Assembly: GCF_011297335.1 (NCBI RefSeq)
Contig: NZ_JAAOTJ010000001.1
Span: 496,001-560,000, forward strand
Direction: 5' to 3'
Source: Catellatospora methionotrophica
GTDB taxonomy: Bacteria; Actinomycetota; Actinomycetes; Mycobacteriales; Micromonosporaceae
DNA length: 64,000 nt
Shown: piece after piece, positions 31,210 through 38,250 of the stretch
How the letters are laid out: the number at the start of each line of letters is the position of its first letter
How positions within the stretch are numbered: the first letter of the stretch is position 1
Notes under the pieces: model-generated
The model's database searches: none
What the model saw: the letters and a program-made list of their open reading frames with translations, nothing else
What the model was told of the DNA's origin: nothing
Made by a program: the position numbers and the translations under genes

Positions 31210-33663
31210 TCAGTGAATGCCGCCGCACGCGCTGCACACGTTCGGGGTCCGGACCATCAGGCCGAGCTTCTCCAGCGTCCACTCGTCGGTGATCTTCTCG
31301 TCCTCGGCCAGCAGCATGATCCGGGTGAGCACCCGCAGGGTCGGGTAGTCGGGGGTGTCGACGGTGCGGAACAGCGACCGGTGCAGGTTCTCCCCGAAGG
31401 AGTACGGCAGGTCGCGGAGCTGCCGGCCGGTGCCGACGATGACCTCGCCGGTGCCCAGGTGCACCCGGTAGCCCGCGCGCGTGCCGTCGACCACGACGGT
31501 GTCGCCGTGCCGGGTGACCCGGTCGATCCGGTCGCCGAACACGGCGGTCATCAGGTCCGCGCGGGCGCGGGCCAGGCCGGTCGCGTAGTCGCCGGCGCTG
31601 CGCCGTCCCGCCAGGGCTGCCTGGTCAAGGTCGCGTACCGCCTCGGAGAACACTCGCGCGGGCACCTCGCGGGCGGGCACGGCGGTGCCGCCGTCGCGGA
31701 ACCCCAGCCGCGCGAAGCCGACCTCGCCCGCACTCCAGCAGCCGGTCGTGACGCCGTCCAGCACGGCGGTGTACGCACCGAAGCACCTGATCGCCTGCGG
31801 CGGCGCGCCATCGAGCAGCGTCCAGCCACGAGCCACGAGCTGCCTGCCCGCCGCGCCGCCGTCGATCGCGCGGCCCGTGAAGCGGGTGGCCTGCCCGGCG
31901 GCCTCGTCGGGGGTCGGCGCGTACCACTCGCGGAACAGCTGCGACGTCGGCTGGCACAGCCTGCGCCGGGCCGCCTCGGCCTGCCAGGTGCCCAGCACCC
32001 CGGCGGCGGCCAGTTCAGCGGGGTGCGCCGCGGTCACCGGGCCGCTGGTGTCCACCTCGTCGAGCAGACCGAACCGCCCCTCCCCGTCCTGCCACACCAG
32101 CAGCGGCAGCAGGGCGGCACCGGCCTGGGTGGCGCGCAGCCGGGCCAGCTCCGCGGGCGGCAGCGGCGTGCCCGTGGTGACCAGGCGGTGCAGCATCGTA
32201 CGCAGCCGCGCGGTGTGCCCGCGCAGCAGTTCGTGCTGCTCCCGCAGCGGGGCGAGGGCCTTGTCGTCGCGTACGGCCTTGGGCAGCGTCTTCAGGACGC
32301 GGGAGCCTTTCGTCGCGACGAGCGCCGGCTCACCGCCGTCGAACCCGGTCACGGTCGTGTACCCGCCGGTGACCAGCGGCGGCGGCACCGGCGTGGGCGC
32401 GTGGGCCTGCCCGGCGGCGTCCAGCGCCGCCGCGTGCGGGTAGCCGCCGACCTGGGCCAGGTGCTCCAGGGCGACGTTCACGGCAGCCTCGTGCTGGCGG
32501 CGGCGCTCCCCGGCGGACAGCGCCATGCCGCGCCGGTGCACGTCGCGCAGCGCCACCCAGCGGTCGAGCGCGGTCTCGCCGTCGGCGAGCGGCAGCATCC
32601 CGTACGCCGTGATCCCGACCGGCGAGTCCTTGGCGACCCGCGTCATGATCGGGCCGCGGCGCAGGCCGAGCGCCGCCGCGACCACGTCGTTGGGTGCCAG
32701 TTTCAGCAGCCGGGCCGCGGCGGCGTCACCGAGAGCGGCGGCCGCGGCGAGGATCGCGGCGCGGTCGAGGCGCAGCACCCGGTTGACCGCCTGACCGGCC
32801 TGGATCAGCCGCAGCAGCCGCTCGCCGCCGGCCAGGCCGAGCAGCGGCAGCAGCACCTGCGCGTCCCCGGCCCCCAGCCGCAGCGTGAACGCCTGCTCGC
32901 GGCGTTCGGCCGGGGCGTCGCGCAGCCACTCGACCAGCTCGGCCCGCTCGGCCGGGGTCAGCTCGGCGGCGCCGATGTGCCGGGCGACGCGCCAGTTGCC
33001 GGTGAAGTCCAGCGCCCACCGTACGAAACGCAGCCCGCGCGGCCGGGGCCGGATCTGGACGCGGTCCCAGTCGGGGTCCGGCGCGTGGAGCATCCGCCAG
33101 ACGTGGTCGTCCCAGGCGGGCCGGAACCGGTCGCCGGTCGCGGCGTGGACCACGGGTTTGGCGGGGTTGACCAGGGCGCGGACGAAGTCCTCGTCGGCGG
33201 CGACCCGGGTGACCAGTTCGTCGTCGAGCTCTCCGGCCGCCTGGAGGGCGTCGAGCAGCGGCGGCCACGAGTCGTCGCAGACGACGCCGAGCGGGGTGCG
33301 CGCGATGGCCCGTAACAGCCGCAGGTCGCCGGCTTCGAGCGCGGCCTCGGCGAGCGGATCCAGCCTCCTGTCGGGAAAGGACCGCTCGTCGAGCAGTTTC
33401 TCCAGCGCGCCGAGCCGGGCCGTGGTCGGCCAGGGCGCGTCGAGCACATCGGCGGCGTCGGTCGGGTCGGTGAGCGGGAACGCCTCGTCGTAGATCCGGT
33501 CCAGTTCCTGCCGGTCGGCGTTGGCCAGGGTGCCGTCACCGAGCTGGCGCAGCAGGTGCCCGGCGGTCGTACGCAGCGCGGCCGGGTCCGCCGACGCGGC
33601 GTCCCTGCGTGCCCGGTGGATCAGCGCCATCAGCGCCAGCGTGCCGCCCGGCATGTCCAGCAT
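31210..33663 (-). CDS. DUF4132-like large cytosolic protein
   Basis: 817 aa from the ATG of MLDMPGGT, which has GGAGG 5 bases upstream; the longer frame has no site. No signal or membrane segments. The N-terminal two thirds are helical with HEAT-like helix pairs (AALEAGDLRLLRAIARTPLG, WLRDAPAERREQAF). The C-terminal 300 residues contain LTRIMLLAEDEKITD and GTRAGYRVHLGTGEVI, which resemble the WGR/MolR-type DUF4132 (DUF7737) C-terminal region. No enzymatic function is established for the family. The final CSACGGIH adds a CxxC pair. Convergent with the photolyase (16-base gap) and divergent from the ThuA fusion gene. Confidence 0.65.
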   Translation of the reverse strand: MLDMPGGTLALMALIHRARRDAASADPAALRTTAGHLLRQLGDGTLANADRQELDRIYDEAFPLTDPTDAADVLDAPWPTTARLGALEKLLDERSFPDRRLDPLAEAALEAGDLRLLRAIARTPLGVVCDDSWPPLLDALQAAGELDDELVTRVAADEDFVRALVNPAKPVVHAATGDRFRPAWDDHVWRMLHAPDPDWDRVQIRPRPRGLRFVRWALDFTGNWRVARHIGAAELTPAERAELVEWLRDAPAERREQAFTLRLGAGDAQVLLPLLGLAGGERLLRLIQAGQAVNRVLRLDRAAILAAAAALGDAAAARLLKLAPNDVVAAALGLRRGPIMTRVAKDSPVGITAYGMLPLADGETALDRWVALRDVHRRGMALSAGERRRQHEAAVNVALEHLAQVGGYPHAAALDAAGQAHAPTPVPPPLVTGGYTTVTGFDGGEPALVATKGSRVLKTLPKAVRDDKALAPLREQHELLRGHTARLRTMLHRLVTTGTPLPPAELARLRATQAGAALLPLLVWQDGEGRFGLLDEVDTSGPVTAAHPAELAAAGVLGTWQAEAARRRLCQPTSQLFREWYAPTPDEAAGQATRFTGRAIDGGAAGRQLVARGWTLLDGAPPQAIRCFGAYTAVLDGVTTGCWSAGEVGFARLGFRDGGTAVPAREVPARVFSEAVRDLDQAALAGRRSAGDYATGLARARADLMTAVFGDRIDRVTRHGDTVVVDGTRAGYRVHLGTGEVIVGTGRQLRDLPYSFGENLHRSLFRTVDTPDYPTLRVLTRIMLLAEDEKITDEWTLEKLGLMVRTPNVCSACGGIH

Positions 33664-33722
33664 CGCGTCCTCCGCATGTTCCGCACCCTTGATCGCCGAG
33701 CAGACCCTAAGGGACGGCTGCG

Positions 33723-33753
33723 ACAGGTGCTGCGGCACGACTGCCGCACCTGT
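33723..33753. repeat. Imperfect inverted repeat in divergent promoter
   Basis: ACAGG and CCTGT flank TGCGGCA and TGCCGCA, giving a dyad of 5 + 7 bp with a three-base bulge and CGAC centre. It abuts the -35 of the ThuA fusion gene, so an operator role is more likely than termination. Confidence 0.45.
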
Positions 33754-33782
33754 TGACGCATTCGCCTTCACCAATTTACGAT
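33753..33782 (+). promoter_or_regulatory. Promoter of the ThuA fusion gene
   Basis: TTGACG (33753-33758), an 18-base spacer, TACGAT (33777-33782). The start codon lies about 50 bases past the predicted transcript start. Confidence 0.55.
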
Positions 33783-33839
33783 GTGCGTCTTCGGCGACCG
33801 GTAAGCGTTTTCCCTCCGTCCCCACGGGAGTGCCCCACC

Positions 33840-36800
33840 ATGACTCGCCGTCGTCTCATCGTGCCCGCCATCGTCGCCCTCGCCGCCCTGGTGCTGTCGA
33901 CGTCGGTGGCCGGCCCCGCCTCCGCCGCACCCCGTTTCCGGGTGCTGGTCTTCTCCAAGGTCACGAACTTCTACCACGACTCGATCCCGGCGGGCGTGGC
34001 CGCCGTCCAGCAGCTCGGCGTCGCCAACAACTTCGAGGTCGAGGCGACGACCGACGCCGCCGCGTTCACCGACGCGAACCTGGCCCGGTTCGACGCGCTG
34101 GTCTTCAACAACACCAACTCCACGCCCGCCTCGGGCGCGCTGCTCAACGCCGCGCAGCGGCTGGCGCTGCAGAACTTCGTGCGGGGCGGGGGCGGCTGGG
34201 TCGGCCTGCACGCCGCGTCGGCCAGCGAACGCGACTGGGCCTGGTACGACGGGCTGGTCGGCACTATCTTCGACCAGCACCCGGACTTCAGCTCCACGGG
34301 CGGGGTGTTCCCGGGCCGGGTCAAGGTGCTCGACCGTGCGCACCCGTCCACAAAGAACCTTCCTGAGCTGTGGGAACGCAGCGAGGAGTGGTACAACTGG
34401 ATCACCAACCCGACCGGCCGGGTGCACACCCTGGCCCAGATCAAGGTCCGCGACGGCATCCCCGGCATGAACGAGGGCGTCGACCACGCGTACTCGTGGT
34501 GCCAGAACTACGACGGCGGCCGGTCCTGGTTCACCGCGGGCGGGCACAGCATCTCGTCGTTCTCCGAGCCGTACTTCCTCGACCACCTGCGCTACGGCAT
34601 CGAGTGGGCCGCCGGGGCGGTCGCCGGCGACTGCAGCGCCACCCAGAACGGGCAGTTCCAGCGCGTCCCGCTGGTGACCGAGGACCTGGCCGACCCGTTC
34701 GAGCTGGCTGTCGCGCCGGACCGGCGGGTGTTCTACATCCAGCGCACCGGCAAGGTGAAGGTCATCGACCAGGCGACCCTGGCGGTCACCACGCTGATCG
34801 ACTTCGCCTACACCCCGGCCCAGACCAGCCAGTCCGACGGGCTGCTCGGCCTGACCCTGGACAACAACTTCGCCACCAACAACTGGCTGTATCTGCTGTG
34901 GTCGGACAAGACACTGAACCAGCTGAACCTGTCCCGGTTCACGGTCACCGGGTCGACGATCGCGCTCAGCTCGGAGAAGCGGCTGCTGACGGTCCCGACG
35001 CTGCGCGGGGAGGCCCGCGCCAACTCGCACATGGGCGGGTCCATCGCGATGGGCCGGGACGGCAACCTCTACGCCGCGATCGGCGACAACACCGACCCGT
35101 TCGAGTCCAGCGGCTACACCCCGATCGACGAGCGGTCCGGCCGCCGGGCGTTCGACGCCCAGGGCACCTCGGGCAACACCAACGACCTGCGCGGCAAGAT
35201 CCTGCGCATCCGGCCGCAGGCCGACGGGACCTACACCGTCCCTTCGGGCAACCTGTTCGCGCCGGGCACGGCCAAGACCAGGGCCGAGGTGTACGCGATG
35301 GGCTTCCGCAACCCGTTCCGCATCACCATCGACCCGTCCACCAACGCCGTCATGGTCGCCGACTACGGCCCCGACGCGACGGCCGCCAACGCCAACCGGG
35401 GCCCCGAGGGCACCGTGGAGTTCAACCGGGTGACCAGCGCGGGCAACTACGGCTGGCCGTACTGCATCGGCAACAACATCGCCTTCAACGACTACAACTT
35501 CGCGACCAGCACCTCGGGGGCGAAGTTCAACTGCGCCGCGCCGGTCAACAACTCGCCGAACAACACCGGCCTGACCACGCTGCCCGCCGCCCGCTCCGCC
35601 CTGGTCTGGTACGCCTACTCGGCCTCCGCCCAGTTCCCGGAGCTCGGCACCGGCGGCGGCGGCCCGATGGCCGGCCCCGTCTACGACTACGACCCGGCCA
35701 ACCCCCGGATCTCGAAGTTCCCGCAGTACTTCGAAGGCAAGTGGATCGTGTACGAGCTGACCCGGCAGTGGTGGAAGACGCTGTCGCTGCACCAGACGGC
35801 GCAGACGTTCACCGACCCGCGCTTCGGGGCGACCACGGTCGGCTCGCTGCAGTCCATCAACGGCATCTTCGCGGGCATGAGCTGGATCCAGCCGTTCGAG
35901 GCCGAGTTCGGGCCCGACGGGTCGCTGTACGTCATCGACTTCGGGGCCGGGTCCGGCAGCGGGCGCGGCGGCTCCAACGAGGGCGCGGGCATCTACCGCA
36001 TCGACTACGTGGCCAACGGGGTGCCGCCGACGGCGAAGATCACCGCGAGCCGTGACAACGGCCCGGCACCGCTGGCCGTGACGTTCTCCAGTGCCGGATC
36101 GGTGGGGGCGACCAGCTACGCGTGGGACTTCGACGGCAACGGCACCGTCGACTCCACGGCCGCGAACCCGTCGTACACGTACACGGTCAAGGGCCGGTTC
36201 AACGCGCGGCTCACCGTGACCGGCGCGGGCGGGCTGACGGCGGTGGCCAGCACCGAGATCACCGTCGGCAACACCCGCCCGACGGTGACCATCAACGTGC
36301 CGCAGGGCGGGTTCTTCGAGTTCGGCGACCGCATCCCGTACACCGTGACGGTCACCGACCCGGAGGACACCACGATCGACTGCAACCGTGTCGTGGTGCA
36401 GACCCTGCTCGGGCACGACTCGCACGCCCACCCGCTGGACAACTACGTCGGCTGCTCGGGCACGCTGGTCACCGAGTCCGGCGGCGGCGACGGCCACGGA
36501 CCGGGCACCAACCTGTTCACCCTGATCAGCGCCCAGTACACCGACGCCGGCGCGACCGGGGCACCCGCCCTGGTGGGCTCGCTGCAGGTCGAGTTGCAGA
36601 CCCGCAGCATGGAGGCCGAGCACTTCGACGCCTCCTCCGGTGTCACCGTGCTCGACCGGGCCACGGCGCAGGCCGGCCGCCGCCTCGGCGACGTCGACAA
36701 CGGGGACTGGATCAACATCGGGCCGGTCAACCTGCAGAACATCGGCGGCGTCGTGGTCGGGGCCAGCTCCGGCGGCACCGGCGGCACGATCGAGTTCCGC

Positions 36801-37271
36801 AACGGCTCCCCCACCGGGGCACTGCTGGGCACGGCGACCATCCCGGTCACCGGCAGCTACGACTCGGTGGTGTCGCCGACGATCCCGCTGACCAATCCGG
36901 GCGGCACGTTCACGCTCTACCTCAAGTTCGTCAAGTCCGGGCAGACCGGCGACCCCGACATCATGGCGCTGGACTGGCTGCGTTTCAACGGGCGCGGCGT
37001 CAAGTCCGAAACCGGCGCGACGCTGACCGTCTCGGCCACGCCCACCACCGGCACCGGCCCGCTGACCGTCGCCTTCAACAGCACGTCCACGGCCCCGCCG
37101 GGGCGCACCATCGTGGACCGGGAGTGGCGCTTCGGCGACAACACCGCCACGGTGCACGCCGCGTCGGCCAGCCACGTCTACAGCCGCAAGGGCACCTACA
37201 CGGCCTGGCTGACCCTGACCGACAGCGTCGGGGCCACCCATTCCAGCAGTGTGGTGATCACCGTCAACTGA
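33840..37271 (+). CDS. Secreted ThuA / PQQ-type sugar dehydrogenase / PKD / CBM6 fusion
   Basis: 1143 aa from an ATG preceded by GGGAG. Signal peptide about 1-29 (ASAAP). Modules: ThuA-like trehalose-utilisation domain (about 32-258; VLVFSKVTNFYHDSIP, GGGWVGLHAAS), glucose/sorbosone dehydrogenase propeller (about 275-640; DRRVFYIQRTGKVKVID, NLYAAIGDN, GFRNPFRITIDP, NYGWPYC), PKD (about 728-815; SYAWDFDGNGTVDS), a beta-rich linker (820-915), CBM6-like (about 920-1055; MEAEHFDASSGV, WLRF) and a last PKD (about 1060-1143). It is probably exported to bind and oxidise sugars of a polymer. ThuA in such fusions is assumed to process 3-keto or related sugars. No linked GH gene in the same operon. Good promoter and terminator: a single-gene unit. 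Confidence 0.93.
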   Translation: MTRRRLIVPAIVALAALVLSTSVAGPASAAPRFRVLVFSKVTNFYHDSIPAGVAAVQQLGVANNFEVEATTDAAAFTDANLARFDALVFNNTNSTPASGALLNAAQRLALQNFVRGGGGWVGLHAASASERDWAWYDGLVGTIFDQHPDFSSTGGVFPGRVKVLDRAHPSTKNLPELWERSEEWYNWITNPTGRVHTLAQIKVRDGIPGMNEGVDHAYSWCQNYDGGRSWFTAGGHSISSFSEPYFLDHLRYGIEWAAGAVAGDCSATQNGQFQRVPLVTEDLADPFELAVAPDRRVFYIQRTGKVKVIDQATLAVTTLIDFAYTPAQTSQSDGLLGLTLDNNFATNNWLYLLWSDKTLNQLNLSRFTVTGSTIALSSEKRLLTVPTLRGEARANSHMGGSIAMGRDGNLYAAIGDNTDPFESSGYTPIDERSGRRAFDAQGTSGNTNDLRGKILRIRPQADGTYTVPSGNLFAPGTAKTRAEVYAMGFRNPFRITIDPSTNAVMVADYGPDATAANANRGPEGTVEFNRVTSAGNYGWPYCIGNNIAFNDYNFATSTSGAKFNCAAPVNNSPNNTGLTTLPAARSALVWYAYSASAQFPELGTGGGGPMAGPVYDYDPANPRISKFPQYFEGKWIVYELTRQWWKTLSLHQTAQTFTDPRFGATTVGSLQSINGIFAGMSWIQPFEAEFGPDGSLYVIDFGAGSGSGRGGSNEGAGIYRIDYVANGVPPTAKITASRDNGPAPLAVTFSSAGSVGATSYAWDFDGNGTVDSTAANPSYTYTVKGRFNARLTVTGAGGLTAVASTEITVGNTRPTVTINVPQGGFFEFGDRIPYTVTVTDPEDTTIDCNRVVVQTLLGHDSHAHPLDNYVGCSGTLVTESGGGDGHGPGTNLFTLISAQYTDAGATGAPALVGSLQVELQTRSMEAEHFDASSGVTVLDRATAQAGRRLGDVDNGDWINIGPVNLQNIGGVVVGASSGGTGGTIEFRNGSPTGALLGTATIPVTGSYDSVVSPTIPLTNPGGTFTLYLKFVKSGQTGDPDIMALDWLRFNGRGVKSETGATLTVSATPTTGTGPLTVAFNSTSTAPPGRTIVDREWRFGDNTATVHAASASHVYSRKGTYTAWLTLTDSVGATHSSSVVITVN

Positions 37272-37275
37272 ACGA

Positions 37276-37310
37276 CGGGGCGGTCGGCTGCCACGCGGCC
37301 GACCGCCCCG
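37276..37310. terminator. Bidirectional terminator after the ThuA fusion gene
   Basis: CGGGGCGGTCGGC and its exact complement form a 13-bp stem with a 9-base loop, starting 5 bases after the stop and 16 bases past the convergent membrane-protein stop. Confidence 0.8.
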
Positions 37311-37325
37311 CCCAGCGAATCCGCG

Positions 37326-38027
37326 TCAGCTCTGCGACACCGGCTCGATAGCGGGCTCGGATGCGGGCCGCATGGCCCGCACGACGAAACCGAGCGCGAT
37401 CAGCGTGTACATCGGATAGCCGAGTTCCCGGAAGTCGAGGGCGTCGCCGATGTACCAGGTGGCCGGGTCGAGGCCGAAGTCGTAGTCGACGAGCGCGAAC
37501 ACCAGCCACAGCGGCGCGTACGACCGGTCGAGGATCTCGGCCGGGTCGGCGGCGGCCACGGCCGACGGCATGAGCTGCACCAGCACCGCCACGTCGGCGA
37601 TCACGACGGCCCCGAGCACCCCGGCGATCCACGCCGCCCGGACCATGCCCCGGCGCGCGAGGACCGCGGCGACGGCCAGCACGACCACCAGGCCCGCCAG
37701 CCAGACCAGGCCGCCGTCCCGCCTGTTCGGGGTCTTGTCCCACTGCAGGACAGCGAACACGACCGCCGGGACCAGGACCGCGAGCACCGCATACCAGCCG
37801 CGCAACCGCAGCGGACCCGCGAGGCGGTACGCGGCCGCGGCCAACAGTCCGGAGACGACCACGGCAGCCAGCAGGTAGACCCAGTCCACGTCCGCGTGGT
37901 CCATCGTCCTGCCGGTGGTCAGACCCCAGCCGAGCACGGTCGCGAGCACCCCCGCCACCAGCAGCACCACAGCCAGCACCGGGGTCAGCACGATCCCGGC
38001 GATCTTTCTTGGATTGACGTCGGCCAT
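37326..38027 (-). CDS. Multi-pass membrane protein, unknown function
   Basis: 233 aa from the ATG of MADVNPRK (an ATG five codons upstream is possible). Six or seven hydrophobic segments are clear: IVLTPVLAVVLLVAGVL, WVYLLAAVVVSGLLAA, WYAVLAVLVPAVVFAVL, GLVWLAGLVVVLAVAAV, AAWIAGVLGAVVIADVAVLV and a last one near the C-terminus (YTLIALGFVVRAM). No motif beyond the helices is recognisable. It stands alone, divergent from the GH51 gene. Confidence 0.7.
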   Translation of the reverse strand: MADVNPRKIAGIVLTPVLAVVLLVAGVLATVLGWGLTTGRTMDHADVDWVYLLAAVVVSGLLAAAAYRLAGPLRLRGWYAVLAVLVPAVVFAVLQWDKTPNRRDGGLVWLAGLVVVLAVAAVLARRGMVRAAWIAGVLGAVVIADVAVLVQLMPSAVAAADPAEILDRSYAPLWLVFALVDYDFGLDPATWYIGDALDFRELGYPMYTLIALGFVVRAMRPASEPAIEPVSQS

Positions 38028-38089
38028 GCCGCATGGTGCCACGAGCCGGCGTCACGTGCTGTCCCCGCGCCACGGCGACGGAGCGCCAT

Positions 38090-38101
38090 CGAAAACTTTC
38101 G
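38090..38101. promoter_or_regulatory. CGAAA/TTTCG dyad upstream of the GH51 gene
   Basis: CGAAAACTTTCG has 5-bp arms CGAAA and TTTCG with a two-base centre. CGAAA-N-TTTCG-type repeats are described upstream of Streptomyces xylanase and BxlR-controlled genes; the spacer here is one base longer. It lies just ahead of the -35 box. Confidence 0.45.
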
Positions 38102-38108
38102 TAAACCG

Positions 38109-38137
38109 TTGACGCCCTGCTTCCGGACGGATAGACA
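38109..38137 (+). promoter_or_regulatory. Possible promoter of the GH51 gene
   Basis: TTGACG (38109-38114), 17-base spacer, TAGACA (38132-38137). The -10 lacks the final T, so this is moderate evidence. Confidence 0.45.
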
Positions 38138-38151
38138 GTGACAGCAGCGAA

Positions 38152-38165
38152 TGTGATCGCTCACA
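38152..38165. promoter_or_regulatory. LacI-family operator TGTGATCGCTCACA
   Basis: The sequence differs by one base from the core of the ideal symmetric lac operator (TGTGAGCGCTCACA). It lies about 14 bases past the proposed -10 box, where a repressor would block the GH51 transcript, and about 85 bases before the start codon. Confidence 0.6.
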
Positions 38166-38250
38166 ACGATCGTCCCGTCGGCGCTCCGGCACACCGGAGC
38201 CTCCCCGCAGCGGCGGGCGGTCGCCCCTTCACCGTCCCTGGAGGAGCCCC

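Noticed and set aside
33768-37241. Minus-strand open frame of 1157 codons
   Set aside because: Antisense shadow of the ThuA fusion gene with no recognisable motifs.
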